From NCBI GenBank assembly GCA_910577175.1, contig CAJTLU010000012.1, forward strand, positions 1-64,000: a stretch of 64,000 nucleotides of DNA. The letters are read 5' to 3'. The position numbers and the translations under genes were made by a program. Under the pieces are notes generated by a model that searched no databases, was not told the origin of the DNA, and was given only the letters and a program-made list of their open reading frames with translations. The DNA comes from an uncultured Lachnospiraceae bacterium. GTDB lineage: Bacteria > Bacillota > Clostridia > Lachnospirales > Lachnospiraceae. Below are positions 50,471 to 58,815 of the stretch, piece after piece. Within the stretch, counting starts at the first letter, position 1. Each line of letters begins with the position of its first letter.

Positions 50471-52015
50471 GTGTTTAAGACCAACAGAACGATTCTTCTT
50501 GTAAAGGTCAGGGAATCCATCGCATCTGTGCTGCCGATTACATTGATTGTTTTTTTGCTGTGCTTTACCATTATCCCGATTCCGACCGATTTGCTGATGA
50601 CGTTTGTGTTCGGCGTTATCCTGCTGATTATCGGTATGGGGATGTTTACGCTTGGTGCGGATCTTTCCATGACTCCGGCAGGTGAGCATATCGGTTCGGC
50701 AGTCACAAAGTCCAGAAAGCTCTGGTTTATTATTTTGATGTGCTTTCTGGTAGGTGCGATTGTGACGATTTCCGAGCCCGATTTACAGGTGCTTGCAGAG
50801 CAGGTTCCGAATATTCCGAATGAAGTTATTGTATTTTCGGTTGCGGGCGGGGTCGGTCTGTTTCTGGTGATTGCCATGCTTCGTATTCTTTTTAAATGGA
50901 AGCTGTCTTATCTGCTGATTTTCTTTTATGCCGCTGTGTTTGTGCTGGCACAGTTTATTCCGAAGGAGTTTCTGGCAGTAGCGTTTGATTCAGGCGGTGT
51001 GACGACAGGGCCGATGACCGTTCCGTTTATTATGGCGTTAGGTGTCGGCATTGCCTCCATCCGAAGTGACAGCAATGCCGAAAACGACAGCTTTGGTCTG
51101 GTAGCGCTCTGCTCGGTCGGTCCGATTCTTGCGGTAATGCTGCTCGGCATGGTGTTTCAGGCAGGAGGCGGAACCTATACACCGGTGGAAATCCCGACAG
51201 TAGAAACGTCAAGGGATTTATGGCGTTTGTTTTCTTCGGGGATTCCGGCATACATAGCAGAGGTCGCAAAGGCACTTCTACCGATTATTGCGTTTTTTGC
51301 TTTGTTCCAGATTTTTAATCTGAAATTGAAAAAAGAGAATATTTACCGTATCAGCGTCGGGTTTCTTTATACGTTTCTTGGGCTGGTATTGTTTCTGTGC
51401 GGCGCGAATGTCGGCTTTATGACGGTGGGAAACTATATTGGCAGACAGTTAGGAGCGCTTACGTATAACTGGATTGTGATTCCGGTCGGTATGATAATCG
51501 GTTATTTTATTGTAGAAGCGGAACCGGCGGTGCATGTACTGAATAAGCAGGTGTATGAAATGACATCGGGCTCCATTCCGCCGAAGGCGCTGAGCCGGAG
51601 CCTTTCGATTGGTGTGGCGTTTTCTGTAGGGCTTTCCATGTTACGCATTATTGCGGGACTTCCGATTATGCATTTTCTGGTGCCGGGATATCTGGCGGCC
51701 ATTCTTTTGTCCTTTTTTGTGCCGCCGATTTTTACGGCAATTGCGTTTGACTCGGGCGGGGTTGCTTCCGGTCCGATGACTGCGACCTTTTTACTCCCGA
51801 TGTCCATTGGTGTGTGTACGGCGTCAGGCGGCGATGTGGTTTCGAATGCGTTCGGAGTAGTGGCAATGGTTGCTATGACGCCGTTAATTACGATTCAGCT
51901 GCTTGGTCTTGTGTATAAGCTTAAATCCCGCAGAAGCCAGACCGAAACGGTGAAGGAAGAGATTCTTGTGGATAATGAAATCTTTGAAATGGAGGAAAAC
52001 GATGAGCAGCTATAA
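50471..52015 (+). CDS. DUF1538 integral membrane protein
   Basis: 514 residues with about twelve membrane segments in two similar halves. Each half contains a Phe-Asp-Ser-Gly-Gly-Val-(Thr/Ala)-(Thr/Ser)-Gly-Pro-Met-Thr motif (about residues 175-186 and 430-441), typical of the DUF1538 family, probably a transporter with an inverted or tandem repeat. Substrate unknown. The next gene, a P-II-like regulator, overlaps its end by 14 bases, so control by a P-II signal is likely. Start GTG with AAAGGAGGTATACGA upstream. Confidence 0.88.
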   Translation: MFKTNRTILLVKVRESIASVLPITLIVFLLCFTIIPIPTDLLMTFVFGVILLIIGMGMFTLGADLSMTPAGEHIGSAVTKSRKLWFIILMCFLVGAIVTISEPDLQVLAEQVPNIPNEVIVFSVAGGVGLFLVIAMLRILFKWKLSYLLIFFYAAVFVLAQFIPKEFLAVAFDSGGVTTGPMTVPFIMALGVGIASIRSDSNAENDSFGLVALCSVGPILAVMLLGMVFQAGGGTYTPVEIPTVETSRDLWRLFSSGIPAYIAEVAKALLPIIAFFALFQIFNLKLKKENIYRISVGFLYTFLGLVLFLCGANVGFMTVGNYIGRQLGALTYNWIVIPVGMIIGYFIVEAEPAVHVLNKQVYEMTSGSIPPKALSRSLSIGVAFSVGLSMLRIIAGLPIMHFLVPGYLAAILLSFFVPPIFTAIAFDSGGVASGPMTATFLLPMSIGVCTASGGDVVSNAFGVVAMVAMTPLITIQLLGLVYKLKSRRSQTETVKEEILVDNEIFEMEENDEQL

Positions 52016-52694
52016 TATGGTACTGGTGATATTGAAGCGCAGCTACGAAAAGGAATATGTGAAGTTTTTCCGGCAGAACGGCATCACCCGGCTGACATCC
52101 ATGCTTGGCAGCGGAACCGCCAGCAAGAGCATATTGGACTATCTTGGGATTGAGAATAATGAAAAGGTAGTGCTGCAGACCGTTGCCGCCGCCGGGAACG
52201 TGGAATCGTTGTTTTCCGGGCTGATAAGCCGTATGGGAATTAATCTCCCCGGAACCGGAATCGCCATGTCAATCCCGATAGAGAGCATTGCAGGAACTTC
52301 AAGCATGAAATATTTAACGGAAGGACAGGAAACCATAGCATCGGAGGAAGTGAAAATGAAAGAAGCAGTGTATTCTTTGATTATGATAATTTCGGAAAAG
52401 GGACGTTCGGATATGGTGATGGACGCGGCAAGAGAGGCGGGCGCCAAGGGCGGTACGGTAGTTCACGCCAAGGGAACCGGGCGGGAGTCTGAGGCAAAGT
52501 TCTTCGGCGTTTCCATTACCCCTGAAAAGGAAATGATTTATATTGCAGCGAGAAAGTCGGATAAGGGAGACATTATGCGTGCCATTATGGAGAAGGCGGG
52601 CCCGCATACGGAAGCAAAGGCGGTAGTCTTTTCGCTGCCGGTGGAGGATATTGCAGGGCTGACCGCTCTGACGGAGGAGAAGGCCGAGGAGTAG
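52002..52694 (+). CDS. P-II-family regulatory protein (tandem P-II-like)
   Basis: 230 residues, about twice a normal P-II protein (112). The C-terminal half is P-II-like (Tyr-Ser-Leu-Ile-Met-Ile-Ile, Gly-Gly-Thr-Val-Val-His-Ala-Lys-Gly-Thr-Gly, Glu-Lys-Glu-Met-Ile-Tyr-Ile-Ala). The N-terminal half repeats the same ferredoxin-like layout (Tyr-Asn-Met-Val-Leu-Val-Ile, Arg-Leu-Thr-Ser-Met-Leu-Gly-Ser-Gly-Thr). The T-loop Tyr is not obvious. It should sense ATP/ADP or 2-oxoglutarate and act on its membrane partner DUF1538. ATG 52002 overlaps the upstream gene. Confidence 0.82.
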   Translation: MSSYNMVLVILKRSYEKEYVKFFRQNGITRLTSMLGSGTASKSILDYLGIENNEKVVLQTVAAAGNVESLFSGLISRMGINLPGTGIAMSIPIESIAGTSSMKYLTEGQETIASEEVKMKEAVYSLIMIISEKGRSDMVMDAAREAGAKGGTVVHAKGTGRESEAKFFGVSITPEKEMIYIAARKSDKGDIMRAIMEKAGPHTEAKAVVFSLPVEDIAGLTALTEEKAEE

Positions 52695-52709
52695 GCGCCA
52701 GCGTGCCTG

Positions 52710-53933
52710 CTATGCCCCAGGCGGCTTACGAGGCGGCTCCTGCTCTGTGTTAAGGAAGCATGCCCGTTTCAATGCCGTGTCCCCGTAGCGGGTACGAATC
52801 TGGTCGACAGCCGCATTAAGCTTTGAAAGTTTTTCACGTCGTCCGGAATCAAACAGGTCATACTGAAAGAAATTATCTTCCGTGACATGGCCGGTGCCAA
52901 CGCCAAGAAGGCGGATAGGCGCGCCGTCCCAGAGCTCATAGAACAGCTTTCTGGCGGCAGCATAAAGCTGTTCGGTCGTATTGTCAGGCGCGGGAAGCTG
53001 GAGCTGTTTGCTCCGGCTACGAAAATCAGAATCTTTAATGGTAATGGAAACCATGGAAATATAGGCGCGGTCCGCACGGATTCGCGCCCCTGTTTTTTCG
53101 CAGAGGGCAAGAAGAACCCGTTCTGCAGCGGCGCCGTTGGTCAGGTCCGAGGGCAGGGTAGTAGAATTGCTATAACACTTTTGGGCGGCATGCTCTGCCG
53201 TGACGGGACTTGCGTCAATTCCGTTTGCAAGGTCATGGATAAAGCTACCCTGCTTTTTGAGGTGCGCCGTGAGGACAGAGGCTTCGGTGCAGGCAAGCTC
53301 GCCGACCGTGTGGATGCCTAAGGCGTGGAGGCGCTCTGCGGTGGAGCGGCCGACATAAAGCAAATCGTCTACCCGGAGAGGCCAGAGCTTTGTCCGGATT
53401 TCTTCCGGGAACAGGGTGTGTACACGGTCCGGTTTTTTAAAGTCGGAGGCAATCTTGGCAAGCAGGCGGTTAGAGGAGACGCCGATATTTACTGTAAAAC
53501 CGAGCTCCTCCCGGATAAGGTCCTTCAGCTGATGCGCAAAATCAACCAAAGAACCATACAGCCCTTCGGTGCCGGTCATGTCACAGAATGCCTCGTCGAT
53601 ACTGAACTGCTCTACTACAGGGGCGTACTGGCGCAAAAGAGCAAGGAAGGCGCGGGAACGGCTGACATACAGCGGAAAATCCGGCTTTACGACAAGAAGA
53701 CCCGGACATTTCTGCATCGCCTTTACAACCGGCTCCCCGGTAACGATGCCGTACTGCTTTGCCGGGATGGACTTTGCCAGTACAATGCCGTGACGTGTGT
53801 CAATATCGCCGCCGATAATAGCAGGGACAGTACGCAGGTCTGTCTGCTCCCCAAGGTCATGCAGACGGTGGTATGCTTCCCAGCTTAAATAGGCAGAATT
53901 GACATCGATATGATAAATGACCGGCGTTGCCAT
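52710..53933 (-). CDS. dinB: DNA polymerase IV (Y-family)
   Basis: 407 residues. Palm motifs are His-Ile-Asp-Val-Asn-Ser-Ala-Tyr-Leu-Ser-Trp-Glu (8-19) and Phe-Ser-Ile-Asp-Glu-Ala-Phe-Cys-Asp (the catalytic Asp-Glu), with the little-finger domain to the end. Note Asn-Ser-Ala-Tyr-Leu in place of the usual Asp-Cys-Phe-Tyr-Ala steric-gate region; Tyr15 may be the gate. It copies past damaged bases. A LexA-like site and a promoter lie upstream, so SOS induction is likely. Convergent with the P-II gene. Confidence 0.92.
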   Translation of the reverse strand: MATPVIYHIDVNSAYLSWEAYHRLHDLGEQTDLRTVPAIIGGDIDTRHGIVLAKSIPAKQYGIVTGEPVVKAMQKCPGLLVVKPDFPLYVSRSRAFLALLRQYAPVVEQFSIDEAFCDMTGTEGLYGSLVDFAHQLKDLIREELGFTVNIGVSSNRLLAKIASDFKKPDRVHTLFPEEIRTKLWPLRVDDLLYVGRSTAERLHALGIHTVGELACTEASVLTAHLKKQGSFIHDLANGIDASPVTAEHAAQKCYSNSTTLPSDLTNGAAAERVLLALCEKTGARIRADRAYISMVSITIKDSDFRSRSKQLQLPAPDNTTEQLYAAARKLFYELWDGAPIRLLGVGTGHVTEDNFFQYDLFDSGRREKLSKLNAAVDQIRTRYGDTALKRACFLNTEQEPPRKPPGA

Positions 53934-53982
53934 GGCATGCCTCCTTTCTTTGAAATGCAGAAATCCCCTCAGGATATCAAAA

Positions 53983-53996
53983 AGAACAAATGTTTG
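53983..53996 (-). promoter_or_regulatory. candidate LexA (SOS) box ahead of dinB
   Basis: On the minus strand CAAACATTTGTTCT is close to the Gram-positive SOS box CGAAC-N4-GTTCG. It covers the expected transcription start of dinB, just downstream of the -10 box at 54002-54007. Confidence 0.65.
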
Positions 53997-54001
53997 TATT
54001 T

Positions 54002-54030
54002 ATTATAACAGGAAATATCCGAACCGGCAA
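54002..54030 (-). promoter_or_regulatory. sigma-A promoter of dinB
   Basis: On the minus strand TTGCCG (54030-54025) and TATAAT (54007-54002) with a 17-base spacer. Confidence 0.75.
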
Positions 54031-54042
54031 GAGGGAAAAATT

Positions 54043-54072
54043 TTGAATTGTTTTCCTTTTTTTACACATACT
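54043..54072 (+). promoter_or_regulatory. probable promoter of rubrerythrin
   Basis: TTGAAT (54043-54048) and CATACT (54067-54072) with an 18-base spacer, 39 bases before the ATG at 54111. Confidence 0.5.
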
Positions 54073-54110
54073 GTAGCTGATATCATACAGAAAAGAAATG
54101 GAGGCAGATT

Positions 54111-54725
54111 ATGGCAGTAGACTTTAAAACAAGTGAAACAAAGGAAAATTTAATGCGTGCATTTGCAGGAGAAAGCCAGGCGAGAAACCGTTATACTTTC
54201 GCGGCAGAGCAGGCAAAGCAGCAGAAACTCCATGTGGTAGAGGCCGTTTTTACCTATACGGCAGATCAGGAAAAGGCGCATGCCAAGGTATTTTATGATC
54301 ATCTTTCCGAGCTGTCGGGCGAAACCATCCATATCGACGGAGGATATCCGATTGATATCAGCAGTAGTATTTCCGAGCTTCTGCGGATGGCGCAGCATAA
54401 CGAATACGAAGAACATGATGACGTGTATCAGGCATTTGCCCAGAAGGCAAGGGACGAGGGCTTCCAGAAGGTAGCAGCATCCTTCCAGATGATTGCGCAG
54501 ATTGAGAAAATGCATGGAGACCGCTTTGGAAAGCTGGCGCAGCTGTTAGAAGAAAATAAGTTGTTTATTTCGGATGTGAAGACCGGATGGATTTGCTTAA
54601 ACTGCGGACATATCTATGAAGGAGAACAGGTACCGGAAAAATGTCCGGTCTGCGACCATGACAGGGGCTACTTTGTCCGTCTGGAGTTTTCTCCTTATGT
54701 CGGGAAATGCTGCTGCGAAAAATAG
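54111..54725 (+). CDS. rubrerythrin
   Basis: 204 residues. N-terminal ferritin-like di-iron domain with Phe-Ala-Gly-Glu-Ser-Gln-Ala-Arg-Asn-Arg-Tyr (Glu ligand), Asp-Gln-Glu-Lys-Ala-His (Glu-x-x-His) and Ile-Glu-Lys-Met-His. The C-terminal rubredoxin-like domain has two Cys-x-x-Cys pairs (Cys-Leu-Asn-Cys and Cys-Pro-Val-Cys) that bind one iron. Reduces hydrogen peroxide in anaerobes. The gene has its own likely promoter. A short extra tail, Lys-Cys-Cys-Cys-Glu-Lys, closes the protein. Confidence 0.95.
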   Translation: MAVDFKTSETKENLMRAFAGESQARNRYTFAAEQAKQQKLHVVEAVFTYTADQEKAHAKVFYDHLSELSGETIHIDGGYPIDISSSISELLRMAQHNEYEEHDDVYQAFAQKARDEGFQKVAASFQMIAQIEKMHGDRFGKLAQLLEENKLFISDVKTGWICLNCGHIYEGEQVPEKCPVCDHDRGYFVRLEFSPYVGKCCCEK

Positions 54726-54758
54726 AAATACACGGAGGAAACTTAAGGGAGGAAATCA

Positions 54759-54787
54759 TTGACAGGGAAAGGAGAATGTGTTATTGT
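54759..54787 (+). promoter_or_regulatory. sigma-A promoter of the subtilisin leader
   Basis: TTGACA (54759-54764) and TATTGT (54782-54787) with a 17-base spacer. The transcript would start near 54794 and carry a leader of about 188 bases before the gene at 54982, ending in a terminator hairpin. Confidence 0.6.
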
Positions 54788-54898
54788 GAAAAGGTAGGAT
54801 AGAGCGGACTTACGGAACCGTAAGGATGTAAGATGTGGGAGTAAAAGGAAAATCTGCAAAGAAAACGGAGTTTTTCTCAAAACAGGATTCAGAAGTTT

Positions 54899-54941
54899 AC
54901 CCCCGGCTGCAATGCTTTGGCTGCAGCCGGGGGTGTTTTTT
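54899..54941 (+). terminator. terminator/attenuator 40 bases before the subtilisin gene
   Basis: ACCCCCGGCTGCA and TGCAGCCGGGGGT make a 13-bp GC-rich stem around ATGCTTTGGC, followed by GTTTTTTAT. It lies between a good promoter and the coding start, so it may act as an attenuator rather than just closing the rubrerythrin unit. Upstream, CTTACGGAACCGTAAG forms another hairpin. Confidence 0.85.
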
Positions 54942-54981
54942 ATATAAAAGCAAAAACAAAATACAAAAGGAGAGCAGAGTT

Positions 54982-57192
54982 ATGGAAAAAGGGGTTCAAA
55001 GGTTCAAAAGAAAAAGGAGAGGCTTCCGGAGAATAGTAGCATTGCTGTTGGCAGTATGCATCAGTGCAGGCAGTCTGTCATGGGCAGGGTATGCTAGGAT
55101 GGCAGGAGAGAAGGCGGAGGCATATCCGGGGAACCCGGGAGGCAGCCCGTCCGGTGAAGGTCAGGATATTGTCCGTGGCTTCGGGAGCAAAATCAAGGAC
55201 AAAAAGCAGAAAAAAATAAAGGATAAGGTAAACCACGGAAATCCGGGGAACCAGAGCGGCATGTCATGGAACCTGCAGATGATACAGGCAGGGAAAGCGG
55301 GAAGTCCGGAGGACTCCGCCAGGAAGATAAAGATTGCGGTTATTGACTCCGGGATTAACTTCAGCACAGACCTTCCGGTCGCAGTAAGGAAAAACTTCAT
55401 CCCGGAGGATGAACCAAATGTACTCTACGAGGATCCGAGCGGGCACGGGACCGCGATTGCAGGGATTATTGCGGCACTGGATAATGATGAGGGGATTACC
55501 GGTATCAATCCGGACGTGGAGCTTTACTCGGCACGTGTACTGGATGAGAACCTGGAAGCGCCGGCAGGATGGATTGCAGAGGCAATCGACTGGGCAGTAG
55601 AGCAGGATGTGGACATCATCAACATGAGCTTCGGCATCACAAAAAACGTGAAAGAACTAGAGGAAGCGGTTGAGAGAGCCACAGAGACAGGCATCCTTCT
55701 GGTTGCGGCGGCAGGAAACGAGGAGACCGTTGCCTACCCTGCGGCATATGATGAAGTGATTGCAGTCGGTTCTGTCACGGCAGAGGGGCTTGTGGCAGAG
55801 GGAAGTGCCGGAGGCGAGGCGCTGGAGCTGATGGCGCCGGGGGAAAATATCCTTTCCAGCGGCATCTTCGGCGGCGTTACCGGGATGTCCGGCACAAGCA
55901 TGGCAGCGCCGCATGTGACAGGGGCAGCTTCCGTCCTGATGGAGCTAAACCCGGAACTGCCTGCGGACTACATACGGATGCTCTTAAATTACAGCGCGAA
56001 CCTGTACGGCTCCCCGGACGAATACGGGAACGGGGTACTTGATTTAGGGTATGCCGTTGAGATAAACGATAAGTTTAAAAAGCTCTATGAAAAGCATATC
56101 AATAAAATGGAAAAGAACGAAAAGAAAAAGGAGAAACAGAAGGAAAAGTTCTGGGGCGAGGTCTTAAAGACGATACCGGAAAATGAAAAAGCAGTGGAGA
56201 CCTTTACGGGGGTGGAGGTTGTCGAGGGGATGTGGCTGAAGGACCACAGGGATTATGATGGCAAGCTGCATGAGGATTTTGTGATTACCGGCGTGGAAGG
56301 GAACCAGGTCATCAGCTTTACCGGGGAGCAGATGAAAATCCTCAAATACGCGTGCGGGTATCCGGATGCTACCAAGGGAGGTCTTAATGCAGAAGGGAAG
56401 CCGTATCACGGACATCTGTGGCAGTACAAGATATATCCTGTCAATGGGAAGGATAAGTATGTTCCTATCGCTGAAGCGAATTATGTGGCTAATTATATCC
56501 TGCTGACCAGGATTGCCGATGTGTTTGGAAGCGTTCCCTCCTTTGTGGGAAACAATACGCAGCTGGTAAAAAACGCGCTGGAGACTTTATTTCAAGAGGC
56601 GGAAGCTTATATGTATGTGGATGACCTTGCCCATATGCGCGAAGATTTCGGTTCGGTGACAAAGCTGGGGGAACGGACATGGCAGCAGGTGTTTGGTGAC
56701 ATGGGCGGGACGGTTGAAGTGACTCCTGAAAATGTCAAATTTTTCATTTATGGCATGGCGCTCCATTCCATTACGGACACCTATGCCCACAGTACGTTTT
56801 CCAAAAAGGGAGCTCAGTGGGAACGAGTAGGCCATAATCATAAAAATTTTGCCATAAGCTGCGATAATGACGCCTATATCCCGGAACGCTGGGCTGCGGC
56901 ACAGTATGCTGCGAACAGCGTCCTGACAAAGCTGGGCTGCGGGTTAAAGGGGGATTTGCTGGACTTTTACACGACCAATGCCTCTCTGTATGGTCCGTTT
57001 TATCTGGGGAATCTGTCGGCGTATGCCCAGATGGCGGATGCCGTACAATATTCGTCGGCAAAGGGACTGCTGAAGCCGGGGGACCTGTGGTTCCATGTGC
57101 AGGATGAGACGAAAATAAAGTATGACGGTGAATTTAAACAGGGTTCGGTAGTCCATAAGGTCAGACCGGTATTAAAAGCAAGCGAATACTGA
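54982..57192 (+). CDS. secreted subtilisin-like serine protease fused to a helical, metal-site-like domain
   Basis: 736 residues. Signal peptide (1-45, Arg/Lys-rich start), then an S8 peptidase domain with Asp122 (Val-Ile-Asp-Ser-Gly), His155 (Gly-His-Gly-Thr), oxyanion Asn246 and Ser306 (Gly-Thr-Ser-Met-Ala-Ala-Pro). A Lys/Glu-rich linker (365-395) leads to a second domain of some 330 residues. This contains Ala-Leu-His-Ser-Ile-Thr-Asp-Thr-Tyr-Ala-His (His595, Asp599, His603), like the zinc ligands of phospholipase C/S1-P1 nuclease-type helical proteins. So one chain may combine protease and a metal-dependent hydrolase. ATG 54982 follows AAAGGAGAGCAGAGTT. Confidence 0.88.
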   Translation: MEKGVQRFKRKRRGFRRIVALLLAVCISAGSLSWAGYARMAGEKAEAYPGNPGGSPSGEGQDIVRGFGSKIKDKKQKKIKDKVNHGNPGNQSGMSWNLQMIQAGKAGSPEDSARKIKIAVIDSGINFSTDLPVAVRKNFIPEDEPNVLYEDPSGHGTAIAGIIAALDNDEGITGINPDVELYSARVLDENLEAPAGWIAEAIDWAVEQDVDIINMSFGITKNVKELEEAVERATETGILLVAAAGNEETVAYPAAYDEVIAVGSVTAEGLVAEGSAGGEALELMAPGENILSSGIFGGVTGMSGTSMAAPHVTGAASVLMELNPELPADYIRMLLNYSANLYGSPDEYGNGVLDLGYAVEINDKFKKLYEKHINKMEKNEKKKEKQKEKFWGEVLKTIPENEKAVETFTGVEVVEGMWLKDHRDYDGKLHEDFVITGVEGNQVISFTGEQMKILKYACGYPDATKGGLNAEGKPYHGHLWQYKIYPVNGKDKYVPIAEANYVANYILLTRIADVFGSVPSFVGNNTQLVKNALETLFQEAEAYMYVDDLAHMREDFGSVTKLGERTWQQVFGDMGGTVEVTPENVKFFIYGMALHSITDTYAHSTFSKKGAQWERVGHNHKNFAISCDNDAYIPERWAAAQYAANSVLTKLGCGLKGDLLDFYTTNASLYGPFYLGNLSAYAQMADAVQYSSAKGLLKPGDLWFHVQDETKIKYDGEFKQGSVVHKVRPVLKASEY

Positions 57193-57209
57193 CAGAAGGA
57201 GGGGACAGG

Positions 57210-58580
57210 ATGAAGAACTTATGGAAGAAGGTACAATATATAGCACTTTTCTTTTTAGCAGGCCTGTTCTGTGCCTGCCACCGGGAGCAGGAGGCTGACA
57301 TACCCGTGACTCCGGAAGAAATTTCGGGAACCGGGACGCCTGTCCCGGACGTAACCATGACCGGGCTTCCGGGGCATACGAGGGCTCCTTCCGTGACGGC
57401 AGGTCCGGGGACGCTTACGCCACTCCCGACAGAGGAGCTGCGCCCGACGCCGACACCGGTTCCGACGGAGAAGCCAGGTTCGACGCCGACAGAGGAGCCG
57501 GAGGAGGGGAGGATTCCGATTGATGAGGCGCATTTCACGAGCGCGGTGTTCCGGGAGACGATTGCGAGGAACTATGATACGGATTCGGACGGGTTCCTTT
57601 CTCGCAGGGAACGGGAAGCCGTGACTGAGATATATATTGACGGAAGGGATTACGAGAACCAGTATTTCGTGTTTGAGGAGGAATGTCTAGACGGGTTTGA
57701 ATATTTTCCGAATCTGCTGGATATCGATATTTCTTTTACCTATGCCGGGCAGGTGGTAATCCGGGACCATCCGTCACTGCAGCTTTTCGGTGGTACGGAG
57801 GGCGGGATTGAGACGCTTCAAATCGAAAACTGCCCGGCGTTAGAAAGGATTGGGTTTTATATCTATGATATTAGCTCCATTTCGGTTTCCGGTGCGCCGC
57901 GGGCTTCCCTTTCCCTGGGGGATAATTGCAGTATCCGTTCTATCACCTTTGATGCGGACACGACGCTCCGGGTATTGGACTCGCGTTTCGGGGAGGGTTC
58001 CACCATGTACAAGGTCTGTGAGGACGGCTCGCTTGTCTATGAATATTATGGATATGGAGGAACAAATATACGTTCACTGAGGCAGACCCCGGTGGAGTTT
58101 ACGAACCGGAGGGAGCCGCAGGCACCTTTTTCGGAGGAATACTGGACCGAATGCCTGGAACACTGTGAGTTTGATGAGCTGGAGCGCTTTACCGTCCAGG
58201 TATCGGAACCGGAGGAGGCAGTGTATAACGAGAAAGGGCAGAGGGCATGGGAGGTCCGTGTGGGCTACACAAGGAGCTGGAACAGCAGGGAGCAAGAGAC
58301 AGGGGAGGAGGTCTTCCTGGTCTATGCGGAGGAGATGCCGGTACGGGAACAGTTTGTGTTCCGCCCTGCGGTCATCCACCTGAGGGAGGCGTTAGAATAT
58401 TCCCCGAACCGCGGGGTGCGGCTTATTACGGAGTGGGACCTCGCGTTAGTGTACCGGGACGGGGAGGAGGAGCAGGAAATCGGCGTGCTGCGGGAGCATG
58501 AGCACTACTGTACGATTGCAGCGGACGGTACCATGAAGGCGATTTTGTCCTACGAGAGATGGGATAGGCCGGAATGGTAG
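57210..58580 (+). CDS. predicted lipoprotein with EF-hand-like loop
   Basis: 456 residues. Signal peptide ending Leu-Phe-Cys-Ala-Cys with probable lipidated Cys23, then a Pro/Thr/Glu-rich spacer (30-98). Residues 123-134 are a canonical EF-hand loop, Asp-Thr-Asp-Ser-Asp-Gly-Phe-Leu-Ser-Arg-Arg-Glu, followed by a leucine-rich-repeat-like part (about 135-260: Phe-Pro-Asn-Leu-Leu-Asp-Ile, Leu-Gln-Ile-Glu-Asn-Cys-Pro) and a mixed C-terminal domain. It starts 17 bases after the protease gene, so the two are probably one operon and may interact outside the cell. Function unknown. Confidence 0.75.
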   Translation: MKNLWKKVQYIALFFLAGLFCACHREQEADIPVTPEEISGTGTPVPDVTMTGLPGHTRAPSVTAGPGTLTPLPTEELRPTPTPVPTEKPGSTPTEEPEEGRIPIDEAHFTSAVFRETIARNYDTDSDGFLSRREREAVTEIYIDGRDYENQYFVFEEECLDGFEYFPNLLDIDISFTYAGQVVIRDHPSLQLFGGTEGGIETLQIENCPALERIGFYIYDISSISVSGAPRASLSLGDNCSIRSITFDADTTLRVLDSRFGEGSTMYKVCEDGSLVYEYYGYGGTNIRSLRQTPVEFTNRREPQAPFSEEYWTECLEHCEFDELERFTVQVSEPEEAVYNEKGQRAWEVRVGYTRSWNSREQETGEEVFLVYAEEMPVREQFVFRPAVIHLREALEYSPNRGVRLITEWDLALVYRDGEEEQEIGVLREHEHYCTIAADGTMKAILSYERWDRPEW

Positions 58581-58733
58581 GCTGGTTTTGAAAGGCGAAG
58601 TATACAGCCCTTTTTGGTCCCTTGACAGGTACAGGGGATAATGAGCCGCCGGGAGTTCCAAGGGCGCATAAAAAATACCGAAATTTAAGGTATCAGGGCG
58701 GCAGCGGCTGCCCTTGTCTCCATACTGCGCGTG

Positions 58734-58753
58734 AAAAATGTGAAAGCTCAAGG
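58734..58753. repeat. repeat family 2, copy f
   Basis: AAAAATGTGAAAGCTCAAGG, with AAGGTATCAGGG following and a second AAGGTATCAGGG at 58687. It ends 10 bases before the -35 box at 58764. The gap 58581-58899 holds otherwise only the promoter and leader of the permease. Confidence 0.55.
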
Positions 58754-58763
58754 TATCAGGGGG

Positions 58764-58793
58764 TTGTCAAGCCCCCTTTTCTTCTGTTATAAT
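58764..58793 (+). promoter_or_regulatory. sigma-A promoter of the uracil/xanthine permease
   Basis: TTGTCA (58764-58769) and TATAAT (58788-58793) with an 18-base spacer. The -35 lies in the loop of a GGGGG/CCCCC hairpin (58759-58776) followed by TTTTCTT, which may terminate the upstream unit. Confidence 0.7.
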
Positions 58794-58815
58794 AAATGGG
58801 GTAAAAGAGAAAAGT

